Shown: positions 8,367 through 16,512 of the stretch, piece after piece | How the letters are laid out: each line of letters starts with the position of its first letter | How positions within the stretch are numbered: position 1 is the stretch's first letter | Origin: Achromobacter anxifer | Lineage (GTDB): Bacteria; Pseudomonadota; Gammaproteobacteria; Burkholderiales; Burkholderiaceae_B | Direction: 5' to 3' | NCBI RefSeq assembly: GCF_903652925.1 | Contig: NZ_CAHLAR010000007.1 | Span: 62,001 to 126,000 of the forward strand | Length of the DNA: 64,000 nt | Program-made: the position numbers and the translations under genes | The notes under the pieces: model-generated | The model's database searches: none | What the model was told of the DNA's origin: nothing | Seen by the model: only the letters and a program-made list of their open reading frames with translations

Positions 8367-9200
8367 TCAAAACGGCGAGTCCGGCCGGAAATTCGGCGCG
8401 CGGCGTTCGCGCAGGGACTGGATCCCTTCGCGCACGTCCGGGCCGCCGAAACCCATGAATTCCAAGGCCAGCGAGGTATCGAAGCTCGGCCCCGCCATGC
8501 GCAGCCAGTTGTTCAGCGAATACTTGGTCCAGCGGATGGCGGTCTGCGAGCCGGCGGCCAGCTTGTTGGCGACCTCGAAGGCGCGGCCGATCAGCTCGGC
8601 CTCGTCCACGCACAGGGACACCAGGCCGATGCGCTCGGCTTCCTCGCCGGTGACGGTTTCGCACAGCATCAGGTAGTACTTGGCGCGGGCCATGCCGCAA
8701 AGCAGCGGCCAGACGATGGCGGCGTGGTCGCCCGCCGTCACGCCCAGGCGGGTGTGGCCGTCGATGATGCGCGCATCCCGCGCCGCGATCGAGATGTCGG
8801 CCAGCAGGCCCGCCACCAGGCCCGCGCCCACGGCCGCGCCATGCATGGCGGACACGATGGGCTTGTTGCAGTTGATGATGTTGTAGACCAGGTCGCGGGC
8901 TTCGCGCCAGACGCGGGTGCGCACGTCGAAATCGTCCGCCATCTGCTGCACCAGGTCCAGGTCGCCGCCGCCCGAAAAGCCCTTGCCCTCGCCGCGGATC
9001 ACCACCACCCGGGTGTCGGGGTCGGTGTCGATGTCGCGCCAGATGTCGGCCAGTTCGCGGTGCATGCGGTCGTCGGCGGTGGACAGCTTGCCCGGCTTGC
9101 CGCCCTTGGCGCCCATGATCACCTCCAGCACGCCGCCCGGATGCCGGCGCAGCTTCAGGGACTCGTAGGCGGAATAGTGTTCCAGCGTGATGTCGCTCAT
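8367..9200 (-). CDS. Crotonase-fold protein lacking both catalytic glutamates
   Basis: Enoyl-CoA hydratase/isomerase superfamily member, 277 residues. The fold markers are there: [20 protein letters not shown] (oxyanion loop), [19 protein letters not shown], and the C-terminal helices. At the two positions where hydratases carry glutamate the sequence reads GLVAGLLAD and [15 protein letters not shown], with no glutamate. It is therefore probably not a simple hydratase; CoA-ester hydrolase, decarboxylase, dehalogenase or isomerase chemistry is possible in this fold. The ATG at 9200 follows GGAGA by 5 bases and is preferred to an in-frame GTG 12 bases upstream. Transcribed divergently from nnrD. 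Confidence 0.8.
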   Translation of the reverse strand: MSDITLEHYSAYESLKLRRHPGGVLEVIMGAKGGKPGKLSTADDRMHRELADIWRDIDTDPDTRVVVIRGEGKGFSGGGDLDLVQQMADDFDVRTRVWREARDLVYNIINCNKPIVSAMHGAAVGAGLVAGLLADISIAARDARIIDGHTRLGVTAGDHAAIVWPLLCGMARAKYYLMLCETVTGEEAERIGLVSLCVDEAELIGRAFEVANKLAAGSQTAIRWTKYSLNNWLRMAGPSFDTSLALEFMGFGGPDVREGIQSLRERRAPNFRPDSPF

Positions 9201-9314
9201 GCTCGTCTCCACATTGTCTTGTCGGTTGAACCAGGCCGGATGCCGGACCGTTTGGGCGCACTATAGTAGATACGCATCCACGCGCCACGCCGCCACCCCC
9301 AGGAGCCTCAGCCC

Positions 9315-10175
9315 ATGAACACTACCGCCCCGTCCCCCGGCGGCGCCATCGACCGCGCCGGCCTGCCCGCCCTGTTCGCCCCCCGCGGCCAGGACACCCA
9401 CAAGGGCAGTTTCGGCACGGTGGGCGTGGTGGGCGGCGGCCCCGGCATGACCGGCGCGGCCCTGCTGGCCGCGAGGGCCGCCCTGAAGATCGGCGCCGGC
9501 AAGGTGCTGGTCGGCTTTGTCCAGGACGCCGCGCCCCTGGCCTGCGATCCGCTGCAACCCGAACTGATGCTGCGCGACAGCCGTTCGCTGCTGGAATCCG
9601 ACTGGGGCGTCACCGCCTGGGTCGCCGGCTGCGGCATCGGCACGGACGCCCTGGCGGCCAATGCGCTGTCCGAGCTGTTCGTGCTGCGGCGCGAGGCGCC
9701 GCTGGTGCTGGACGCGGACGGCCTGAACCTGCTGGCCCGCGGCGAGATCCAGCCCAACTGGGGCGCCGGCCCCGTGGTGCTGACGCCCCACCCGGCCGAA
9801 GCCGGCCGCCTGCTGGGCATTGCCGCGGCCGAGGTGCAGGCCGACCGCCGGGGCGCCGCCTGGAAACTGGCGCAGCGCTACCGGGCCTGGGTCGTGCTCA
9901 AGGGCGCGGGCACCGTGGTCTGCGCCCCCGACGGCGCACTGCGGATCAACACCAGCGGCAACCCAGGGCTGGCGACCGCCGGAACCGGGGACGTATTGGC
10001 AGGGATGCTGGGCTCGCTGATCGCCCAGAAGCTGCCTCTGGATCAGGCAGTGGCCGGCGCGGTTTGGCTGCACGGCGCGGCGGCCGATGCGCTGGTGGCC
10101 CAGGGCGTCGGCCCCATCGGCCTGACCGCCGGAGAGCTGGCGGATGCCGCGCGCGCCCTGCGTAACGGGCGCTAA
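9315..10175 (+). CDS. nnrD: ADP/ATP-dependent NAD(P)H-hydrate dehydratase
   Basis: Repairs hydrated NADH and NADPH (NADHX, NADPHX) by ATP- or ADP-driven dehydration; cytoplasmic housekeeping repair enzyme with a ribokinase-like fold. The 286-residue product carries [21 protein letters not shown] near residues 36-56, [13 protein letters not shown]-type strand ([12 protein letters not shown]), HPAEAGRLL, and the nucleotide-binding [17 protein letters not shown] near residue 220. It is the stand-alone C-terminal half of the E. coli YjeF/Nnr fusion; the epimerase half (NnrE) is not in this window. It is divergent from the crotonase-like gene with 114 bp between them. Confidence 0.88.
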   Translation: MNTTAPSPGGAIDRAGLPALFAPRGQDTHKGSFGTVGVVGGGPGMTGAALLAARAALKIGAGKVLVGFVQDAAPLACDPLQPELMLRDSRSLLESDWGVTAWVAGCGIGTDALAANALSELFVLRREAPLVLDADGLNLLARGEIQPNWGAGPVVLTPHPAEAGRLLGIAAAEVQADRRGAAWKLAQRYRAWVVLKGAGTVVCAPDGALRINTSGNPGLATAGTGDVLAGMLGSLIAQKLPLDQAVAGAVWLHGAAADALVAQGVGPIGLTAGELADAARALRNGR

Positions 10176-10206
10176 GTCCCCGGCAAATAAACATTTTTAC
10201 AACACA

Positions 10207-10260
10207 TAGGGGTTTACCCTAAAAATAGCATTGCATCGATCCTAGGGTTATCCCTATAAT
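10207..10260 (+). promoter_or_regulatory. Sigma-70 promoter with two TAGGG-CCCTA palindromes
   Basis: TTGCAT (10231-10236) and TATAAT (10255-10260) are spaced by 18 bp. Two identical half-site pairs occur: TAGGG-5-CCCTA at 10207-10221 and TAGGG-4-CCCTA at 10243-10256. The first lies just upstream of the -35 box; the second covers the spacer and the first bases of the -10 box. This is the geometry expected for a repressor that binds two sites around a promoter. It drives the small gene at 10296. Confidence 0.7.
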
Positions 10261-10295
10261 GGTTTACACCAAGACGAAACGGACTGGAGCAAACC

Positions 10296-10529
10296 ATGAG
10301 CGAACTGACCCTGAACCACACTGCCCGCCTGACCGATGCGCTGGAGCGCGATCTGCTCCGCGGCGCCCTCGAGAACCAACCGAATTCCCATCCGCTGACC
10401 AGCCTGAAGAAGGCCGGCCAAGCCGTAGTCGCAGCTGTTGCCGCTGTGTTTGCCTTCATCGACGAAGTGAACGATTCGATGAACAAGGCTCGCGCCGCCA
10501 GCTCGCGCTTCTCCGGCTCGCAGTGGTAA
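10296..10529 (+). CDS. Small alanine-rich protein of unknown function
   Basis: I do not recognise this 77-residue protein. It begins MSELTLNHTARLTDALERDLL, has a central Ala/Val-rich hydrophobic segment (about residues 41-55, GQAVVAAVAAVFAFI) followed by a charged helix-like stretch (DEVNDSMNKARAA) and ends FSGSQW. There is no signal peptide; the hydrophobic run could be a short membrane-associated helix. Evidence that it is real: a clean sigma-70 promoter 36-65 bp upstream with a TATAAT box, a GGAG ribosome site before the ATG, and no competing frame. The dual palindrome over its promoter suggests tight control. It stands alone, followed by 388 bp without a gene. Confidence 0.7.
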   Translation: MSELTLNHTARLTDALERDLLRGALENQPNSHPLTSLKKAGQAVVAAVAAVFAFIDEVNDSMNKARAASSRFSGSQW

Positions 10530-10748
10530 GCCCTGCCGCGCCGGCCTGAACCGCGACCGATCTCCCGCGATTCAGCCTGGCGCGACCCCGCCGCAACGCC
10601 CGCCGGTTTCCCGGCGCCCGCTGCGGCGGTTCTTCGGCGCCCCGTCCCTCACCCGGGCGCCATCGCGCCGCGCAGGCCTCCAGACGAGGCAGCGCGGCGC
10701 CCTCATTTCCCTCCCCCCTCAGCGTTTTCCCTAGCGCCACGCTTGCCA

Positions 10749-10785
10749 TTGCGCATTGACAGTGCGCGAAGCCCCTACCGATAAT
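10749..10785 (+). promoter_or_regulatory. Promoter of the orphan binding-protein gene with overlapping inverted repeat
   Basis: TTGACA (10756-10761, perfect -35) and GATAAT (10780-10785) with an 18-bp spacer, predicting a leader of about 125 bases before the ATG at 10918. GCGCA (10751-10755) and TGCGC (10763-10767) form an inverted repeat that brackets the -35 box, a plausible operator. The rest of the gene-free stretch 10530-10917 is GC-rich and shows no other gene. Confidence 0.6.
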
Positions 10786-10917
10786 CGGCCCCTTGCCGTC
10801 GTGCCCGGCGCCAAAACCCCCTGAGCCCCCCTTCCAGGCGACGCCGCAAGCGCGGCTGGCGCAGGCCGGTTTACACGCAGGCGCGATCCGGTTCGTTCCC
10901 CATCCGGAGTTGTCACC

Positions 10918-12531
10918 ATGAAGTTGCGCACCACCCTGGCCCTTGCGGCCGCCGCCATTCCCCTGGCCGCCGCCCAAGCCCAGACGCTGAAGATCGGCCT
11001 GTCGGCCGAACCCACCTCGGCGGACCCCCACTACCACAAGATGACGCAGAACGACGCGTTCTCCGCGCACGTCTACAGCTCCCTGGTGGGCCGCAGCGCC
11101 GACATGAAGCTGGTGCCCGCCCTGGCCACCTCCTGGAAGACGCTGGACGACCAGACCTGGGAATTCAAGCTGCGCGACGACGTCAAGTTCTCCAACGGCA
11201 AGCCGTTCACGTCCGAAGACGTGCTGTTCACGATCTGCCGCACGCTGAACAACGAAACCAACGTGTCGCAGTCCTACATGGACATGACCAAGCGCATCAC
11301 CGACGTGCAGACGCCGGATGCGCACACCGTGATCATCAAGACCGGCGAGCCCTTCCCCCTGATGCCCGCCGAACTGGCGCGCTCGCTGCCCATCGTCTGG
11401 AACGGCATCGTCGAACACGGCAAGCTCACGTTCGACCCCAAGAAGGGTTGCGGCGTGACCGGCGCCTGGCCCACCGTGGCCGACTTCAACAACGGCAAGG
11501 ACGCCATCGGCACCGGCCCGTACACCCTGAAGTCCTACGTCAAGGGCACCGGCATCGAGCTGGTCCGCAATGAAAACTACTGGGGTCCCAAGCCCTACTG
11601 GAAGGAAGTGAAGTTCGTGCCGGTGCCGTCGGCCGGCCCGCGCCTGACCGGCCTGCTGTCCGGCGACTTCGACATGATCGAAAACCCCGCCGCGCGCGAC
11701 CTGCCGCGCCTGAAGGACAACCCCAAGTTCGGCTTCGTCGCCACCCCGTCGACCCGCCTGGTCTTCTTCCAGCCGGACGTGGGCCGCAACCCGAGCCCCT
11801 TCGTCAAGAGCGCCGACGGCAAGAACCCGCTGCAGGACCTGCGCGTGCGCAAGGCTATCTCGATGGCCATCGACCGCAAGACCATCACTGCCCGCATCAT
11901 GGACGGCATGGCCACCCCGGCCTACCAGTACATGCCCGACGGCATGTTCGGCGCGCTGCCCCAGGCCCCGGAAATCAAGTTCGACCCGGAAGGCGCCAAG
12001 AAGCTGCTGGCCGAAGCCGGCTACCCGAACGGCTTTGAACTGACGCTGTCGTCCACCAACGACCGCTACGTCAACGACGGCCAGGTTGCGCAAGCCGTGG
12101 CCCAGTACCTGGCCCGCATCGGCATCAAGACCAACGTGGACGCCATGACGGCTTCCATCTACTTCCCCAAGCGCGCCAAGCGCGAGTTCAGCTTCTCGAT
12201 GGGCGGCTGGCCAGCGGAAACGGGTGAAGCCTCGGCGCTGTTCCAGCTGTGGGTCGCGTCCCTGGATTCCCCTAACAGCCTGGGCACCAGCAACTACGGC
12301 GGCTTCAGCAATGCCGACTTCGACAAGGTCTACAAGGAAGCCATCGTGACGGTGGACGCGCCCAAGCGCGAGAAGCTGTTGCAGCAATCCACCCAGATCG
12401 CGCTGGACAACGTGCCGCTGATCCCGCTGCACTTCGAAAGCAGCATCTGGGCCTTCCGCAAGGGCATCACCTACGAAGGCCGCCGCGACCAGTACACGCT
12501 GGCCACCTCGGTCACGCCCGACAAGCAATGA
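10918..12531 (+). CDS. ABC transporter substrate-binding protein, family 5 (peptide type)
   Basis: Periplasmic solute-binding protein of 537 residues, the usual length for DppA/OppA-like proteins. A signal peptide is visible (MKLRTTLALAAAAIPLAAAQAQ, cleavage likely after AQA). Family features include IGLSAEPTSADPHYH at the mature N-terminus, DVLFTICR, GTGPYTLKSYVKGTG, the IENPAARDLPRLK segment and RKAISMAIDRKTI. No permease genes adjoin it: the next gene is a convergent LysR gene. It is a close paralogue of the binding protein at 14832, which sits directly upstream of permeases, so the two probably share one membrane complex with different ligands. Ligand unknown. Confidence 0.9.
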   Translation: MKLRTTLALAAAAIPLAAAQAQTLKIGLSAEPTSADPHYHKMTQNDAFSAHVYSSLVGRSADMKLVPALATSWKTLDDQTWEFKLRDDVKFSNGKPFTSEDVLFTICRTLNNETNVSQSYMDMTKRITDVQTPDAHTVIIKTGEPFPLMPAELARSLPIVWNGIVEHGKLTFDPKKGCGVTGAWPTVADFNNGKDAIGTGPYTLKSYVKGTGIELVRNENYWGPKPYWKEVKFVPVPSAGPRLTGLLSGDFDMIENPAARDLPRLKDNPKFGFVATPSTRLVFFQPDVGRNPSPFVKSADGKNPLQDLRVRKAISMAIDRKTITARIMDGMATPAYQYMPDGMFGALPQAPEIKFDPEGAKKLLAEAGYPNGFELTLSSTNDRYVNDGQVAQAVAQYLARIGIKTNVDAMTASIYFPKRAKREFSFSMGGWPAETGEASALFQLWVASLDSPNSLGTSNYGGFSNADFDKVYKEAIVTVDAPKREKLLQQSTQIALDNVPLIPLHFESSIWAFRKGITYEGRRDQYTLATSVTPDKQ

Positions 12532-12548
12532 TCAGGTCCGCCTGAACG

Positions 12549-12582
12549 AAAAACGGCTGCCTCGCGCAGCCGTTTTTTTTTC
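12549..12582 (+). terminator. Intrinsic terminator after the orphan binding-protein gene
   Basis: ACGGCTGC, 5-base loop, GCAGCCGT stem flanked by A-rich sequence, followed by a long T run (nine T). It lies 18 bp after the stop at 12531 and can also work for the convergent LysR gene through the A run on its other side. Confidence 0.9.
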
Positions 12583-12592
12583 GCCCGGACCG

Positions 12593-13513
12593 CTACGCCT
12601 GCTTGGCCGCCCCGCCTTGCAGCGCGCGGTCCAGTTCGCTGCACAGCAGCTCGGCGAACGCTTCGGCCGCGGGCGGCAGCACCCGGCCCGGCATGACCTG
12701 GATCTGCAGGGTGCGAGACTGCAGTTCGGCATTGGAAATCGGCACCGCGATCAGCTCGTCGCGCTGCAGGCTCCAGGCCACCGAGATGTAGCCGCTGAGC
12801 ATGATGGCGTCCGAACCTAGAACAAAACCATGCAGCGGCGAGGAGTCGTTGCAGGTCAGCGCCGGCTCCAGCTGTACCGATTCCAGCGCGCAACCCATTT
12901 CAAATAGCTGCCGCGTGGTGGTGCCGGGCCCGGTCAGCGCCAGCGGGTACTGGCTCAGATCCTGCAGGCTGACGCTGGCTCGGTACGCCAGCGGATGGTC
13001 GGCGGCCATCACCGCGTGCACCGGCGCGCGGCGCGAATAGCGCGGGCTGACCCCGCTGATGCGCTCGGCGATGAAGGCCATGCCCAGCTCCACGCTGCCC
13101 TCGGCCACCCGGCGGCTGACCTCGGCGGGCGACCCCACGTGCAGATCGAAGCGGATGTTGGGCCAGTCGCGGTGGAACCTGGCCATGACCGAGGGCAGGA
13201 AGATCCGCGCCACGCCCTCCACCGAGGCCACCCGGATCTCGTTGCGCGCGGTGCCCTTGATCGCGGCGATCTCCTGCAGGACGGAATCGGCTTCCAGCAT
13301 GGTGCGCCGGGCGTGCGCCAACAGCAGCCGTCCCGCCTCGCTCAGCACCATGCCGCGCGCGGCGCGCTCGAACAGCGGCGCACCCGCCTCCTCTTCCAGC
13401 TTGGCGATCTGCCGGCTGATGGCCGACACCGCCACATGCAGGCGCTCCGACGCGCCGCTCAGGCTGCCCGCCTGGGCGACCTCCAGAAAATACTTCAAGG
13501 CGATGCCGTGCAC
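12593..13513 (-). CDS. LysR-type transcriptional regulator
   Basis: 306-residue regulator with the N-terminal HTH at about residues 3-62 (LKYFLEVAQAGSLSGASERLHVAVSAISRQI, then PLFERAARGM) and a C-terminal effector domain. GTG start at 13513 is preceded by GGAGG at good spacing. It is flanked by the orphan binding-protein gene (convergent) and the aspartoacylase-like gene (divergent, 277 bp away), so it likely regulates the peptide/acyl-amino-acid island. A perfect 8-bp inverted repeat 37 bp upstream of its start (13550-13572) is a candidate operator. Effector unknown. Confidence 0.9.
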   Translation of the reverse strand: MHGIALKYFLEVAQAGSLSGASERLHVAVSAISRQIAKLEEEAGAPLFERAARGMVLSEAGRLLLAHARRTMLEADSVLQEIAAIKGTARNEIRVASVEGVARIFLPSVMARFHRDWPNIRFDLHVGSPAEVSRRVAEGSVELGMAFIAERISGVSPRYSRRAPVHAVMAADHPLAYRASVSLQDLSQYPLALTGPGTTTRQLFEMGCALESVQLEPALTCNDSSPLHGFVLGSDAIMLSGYISVAWSLQRDELIAVPISNAELQSRTLQIQVMPGRVLPPAAEAFAELLCSELDRALQGGAAKQA

Positions 13514-13549
13514 GTTCGACCTCCGGGGCCCGCAAGGAATGGTGGAGTA

Positions 13550-13572
13550 AGCTTTGCCTTTTCTGCAAAGCT
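13550..13572. promoter_or_regulatory. Palindrome upstream of the LysR gene
   Basis: AGCTTTGC (13550-13557), 7 bases, GCAAAGCT (13565-13572): perfect 8-bp arms. A second, weaker pair TTTCT-8-AGAAA lies at 13583-13600. Both are in the AT-rich divergent region between the LysR gene and the amidohydrolase gene and are candidate binding sites for the adjacent regulator. Confidence 0.5.
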
Positions 13573-13790
13573 CCAGATAAATTTTCTAATTGTAGAGAAA
13601 GCTTCCAAGCTCCTAGAATTCGCCCAATACTCGAAGGCGGCGCGCCCTTTACGCGCCCCAAAAATAAGGGAAAATCCGTGTTTGCAGCCAGATTCAGCGC
13701 CCGACGCGCTGTGGCGCGCGCCCGCACGGGCGCCTAGCCGCCACCTGAACGCCATCGCCTATACAATCCCGTCGCTTCATCGGAGTCCCC

Positions 13791-14762
13791 ATGTCCACGC
13801 CCGCCCCCGCGTCCCTTCCGCGCCCATTTCTTCTTGCCTGTCCGGACCTGTCCGCCGAGCGGGTGGGCAACACGGACACCCCGGGCGTCTGGCATTTCGA
13901 TTCGGGCGCGCCGGGCAAGCGCGTCATGCTCAGCGCCCTGATCCATGGCAATGAACTTTGCGGCGCCTGGGCGCTGAAGGACGCGCTGGCGGCGGGCCTG
14001 CGCCCGCGCCGCGGCTCGCTGACGCTGGCGTTCTGCAACCTGGCGGCGTTCGACCGCTTCGATGTCGCCAACTACGCCCCCGCGCGCTTCGTCGACGAAG
14101 ACATGAACCGGGTCTGGAGCGACGACAAGCTGAGCGCGCCCGCCAGCCAGGAACGCCGCCGCGCGGCCGAGATCCGACCCTGGGTGGAGCAGGCCGACTG
14201 GCTGCTGGACTTCCATTCGATGAGCAATTCCGACGTGCCGCTGCAGCTGACCGGCCTGGAACAACGCAATATCGACCTGGCGCTGGCGCTGAGCAACCCC
14301 GCCACCATCATTGCCGACGCCGGCCACGCCGCCGGCGTGCGCATGCGCGACTACGGCCGCTTCGGCGAAGCCGGCGACAACGGCACGCGCTCCCTGCTGA
14401 TCGAATGCGGCTTCCACGGCGCGCCCGAAGCGCGCGGCGTCGCGGTCGACCAGATGGCGCGCTTCCTGGTGCAAGCCGGCACGGTGGACCGCGGCGACCT
14501 GCCCGCGGACTGGTTCGCTCCCGCCGCGTCCACGCAGCGCGCGCTGCGCGTGACCGATGCGATCGCCGCCAAGAGCGCGGACTTCCGCTTCGCCCAGCCC
14601 TGGAAGGGCCTGGAAACGCTGGCCCGCGCCGGCACCCTGATCGGCTGGTCCGAGGGCGAGCCCGTGGTCACCCCCTATGACGATTGCGTGCTGATCATGC
14701 CGTCCACGGCCAATCTGCGGCCCGGCGTCACCGTCGTCCGGCTGGCGCAGCCCATCGCCTGA
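13791..14762 (+). CDS. Succinylglutamate desuccinylase/aspartoacylase family protein
   Basis: Zinc-dependent amidohydrolase of the AstE/AspA (M14-like) family, 323 residues, predicted cytoplasmic. Zinc ligands are visible as HGNE (H52, E55) and the histidine of LLDFHS (H140); DEDMNR (R105) matches the substrate-carboxylate arginine region and IECGFHG carries the likely catalytic glutamate. Such enzymes release an acyl group from N-acyl amino acids. It lies directly upstream of a peptide-type binding protein and transporter genes, 69 bp apart, which suggests it acts on what they import. It is not AstE in an arginine-succinyltransferase cluster, because no astABD genes are present; the true substrate is unknown. 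Confidence 0.82.
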   Translation: MSTPAPASLPRPFLLACPDLSAERVGNTDTPGVWHFDSGAPGKRVMLSALIHGNELCGAWALKDALAAGLRPRRGSLTLAFCNLAAFDRFDVANYAPARFVDEDMNRVWSDDKLSAPASQERRRAAEIRPWVEQADWLLDFHSMSNSDVPLQLTGLEQRNIDLALALSNPATIIADAGHAAGVRMRDYGRFGEAGDNGTRSLLIECGFHGAPEARGVAVDQMARFLVQAGTVDRGDLPADWFAPAASTQRALRVTDAIAAKSADFRFAQPWKGLETLARAGTLIGWSEGEPVVTPYDDCVLIMPSTANLRPGVTVVRLAQPIA

Positions 14763-14831
14763 AGACCCGCGGCGGCCCGGCAGGGACGCCGCCTTGCAAC
14801 ACCATAACCAATACAACAAAGGGACAAATCC

Positions 14832-16463
14832 ATGTCTGCCCAGACGCTCTACCGCAGCATTCTCATGGCCTGTGCGATGGCCGCCTGTACGACCGCGGCC
14901 TACGCGCAGGATGCCGCCGGCACCCTGCGGATCGGCCTGTCGTCCGAGCCGACCTCGATGGATCCGCACTACCACCAGGCCACGCCGAACGATGCGATGA
15001 CCTCGCACATGTTCGAGACGCTGGTGGGCCAGGACGCCAAGATGAACCTGATTCCGCGGCTGGCCACGGCCTGGAAGCCGGTGGACGACACGACCTGGGA
15101 ATTCACGCTGCGCGACGGCGTCAAGTTCTCCAACGGCCAGCCCTTCACGGCGCAGGACGTGCTGTTCACCTTCTGCCGCGTGGTGAACAACGAGCAGTCC
15201 ATCAGCAGCTCGTACCCGTCCATCATCCAGAAGTTCGCAGACGTGCAGGTGCGCGACGGCAACACCCTGGTGATCAAGACGCGCCAGCCCTATCCGCTGC
15301 TGCCCAACGACCTGACCCGCATGGGCATGCTGTGGAACGGCATCGCCGAACACGGCCCGATCAGCTTCGACCTGAAGAACAAGTGCGGCGTCACCGGCGC
15401 CTGGCCCACCGTGGCCGACTTCAATACCGGCCGCTCCGTGATCGGCACCGGCCCCTACACCCTGAAGAGCTACGTCAAGGGCACCGCCATCGAGCTGGCG
15501 CGCAACGACGCGTACTGGGGCGACAAGCCGGCCTGGGCCAACGTGAAGATGGTGCCCGTGCCGGCCGCCGGCCCGCGCCTGACCGGCCTCCTGGCGGGCG
15601 ACTTCGACCTGATCGAGAACCCGGCCGCGCGCGACGTCAAGCGCATCTCGGAAACGCCGGGCTTCGGCCACGTCATCACGCCGTCGGTGCGCGTGGTGTA
15701 CTTCCAGCCCGACGTGGCGCGCAACCCCAGCCCTGGCGTGAAGGCGGCGGATGGCAAGAACCCGCTGCAGGACGTGCGCGTGCGCCGCGCCATTTCCATG
15801 GCCATCGACCGCAAGACCATCGCCGACCGCATCATGGACGGCGCGGCCACGCCGGCCAACCAGTTCCTGCCCGACGGCATGTTCGGCACCTTGCCCAAGC
15901 CGCCCGTACTCAAGTACGACCCGGCCGGCGCCAAGAAGCTGCTGGCCGAGGCCGGCTACCCCAACGGCTTCGAGCTGACCGTCTCATCCACCAACGACCG
16001 CTACATCAACGACGCGCAGATCACGCAGGCCGTGGCGCAATACCTGTCGCGCGTGGGCATCAAGACCACCGTCGACACCATGACGCGCTCGGTGTTCTTC
16101 CCCAAGCGCGCCAAGCGCGAATTCAGCTTCGCCATGGGCGGCTGGTCGTCGGAAACGGGCGAGGCCTCGTCTTTCCTGCAATACTGGGTCAGCGCGTTCG
16201 ACAAGGAACACGGCCTGGGCACCAGCAACTACGGCGGCTATGACAACCCCGAGTTCGACCGCGTGTTCAAGCGCGCCCTTGTCACCGTGGACCCGGCTGC
16301 GCGCGAAAAGCTGCTGCAGGAGTCGCTGACGCTTGCGCTGGCCGACCTGCCCAGCATTCCCCTGCACTTCGAAAGCAGCATCTGGGCGTTCCGCAAGGGA
16401 CTGACCTACGAAGGCCGCGCCGACCAGTACACCCTGGCCATGTCGGCCAAGCCCGCCAAGTAA
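14832..16463 (+). CDS. ABC transporter substrate-binding protein, family 5 (peptide type)
   Basis: Periplasmic solute-binding protein of 543 residues. Signal peptide MSAQTLYRSILMACAMAAC... with likely cleavage after AYA. Its mature sequence (IGLSSEPTSMDPHYH, DVLFTFCRVVNN, GTGPYTLKSYVKGT, RRAISMAIDRKTI, YGGYDNPEFDRVFK) runs nearly in register with that of the protein at 10918, so the two arose by duplication. It is followed after 49 bp by permease genes and is the obvious primary binding protein of that transporter. No terminator is seen between it and the permease gene. Confidence 0.92.
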   Translation: MSAQTLYRSILMACAMAACTTAAYAQDAAGTLRIGLSSEPTSMDPHYHQATPNDAMTSHMFETLVGQDAKMNLIPRLATAWKPVDDTTWEFTLRDGVKFSNGQPFTAQDVLFTFCRVVNNEQSISSSYPSIIQKFADVQVRDGNTLVIKTRQPYPLLPNDLTRMGMLWNGIAEHGPISFDLKNKCGVTGAWPTVADFNTGRSVIGTGPYTLKSYVKGTAIELARNDAYWGDKPAWANVKMVPVPAAGPRLTGLLAGDFDLIENPAARDVKRISETPGFGHVITPSVRVVYFQPDVARNPSPGVKAADGKNPLQDVRVRRAISMAIDRKTIADRIMDGAATPANQFLPDGMFGTLPKPPVLKYDPAGAKKLLAEAGYPNGFELTVSSTNDRYINDAQITQAVAQYLSRVGIKTTVDTMTRSVFFPKRAKREFSFAMGGWSSETGEASSFLQYWVSAFDKEHGLGTSNYGGYDNPEFDRVFKRALVTVDPAAREKLLQESLTLALADLPSIPLHFESSIWAFRKGLTYEGRADQYTLAMSAKPAK

Positions 16464-16512
16464 GTCCCTACGCGGCGCCCGCAAACCCTGAGCCCACCAA
16501 GGAAATAATCTC

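Noticed and set aside
10248-10257. Ten bases shared with the I-SceI homing site (GTTATCCCTA)
   Set aside because: Only part of the 18-bp site is present and it is explained by the TAGGG-CCCTA palindrome over a promoter.
13791-14762. astE of the arginine succinyltransferase pathway
   Set aside because: No astA, astB, astC or astD nearby; the transporter context points to another N-acyl substrate.
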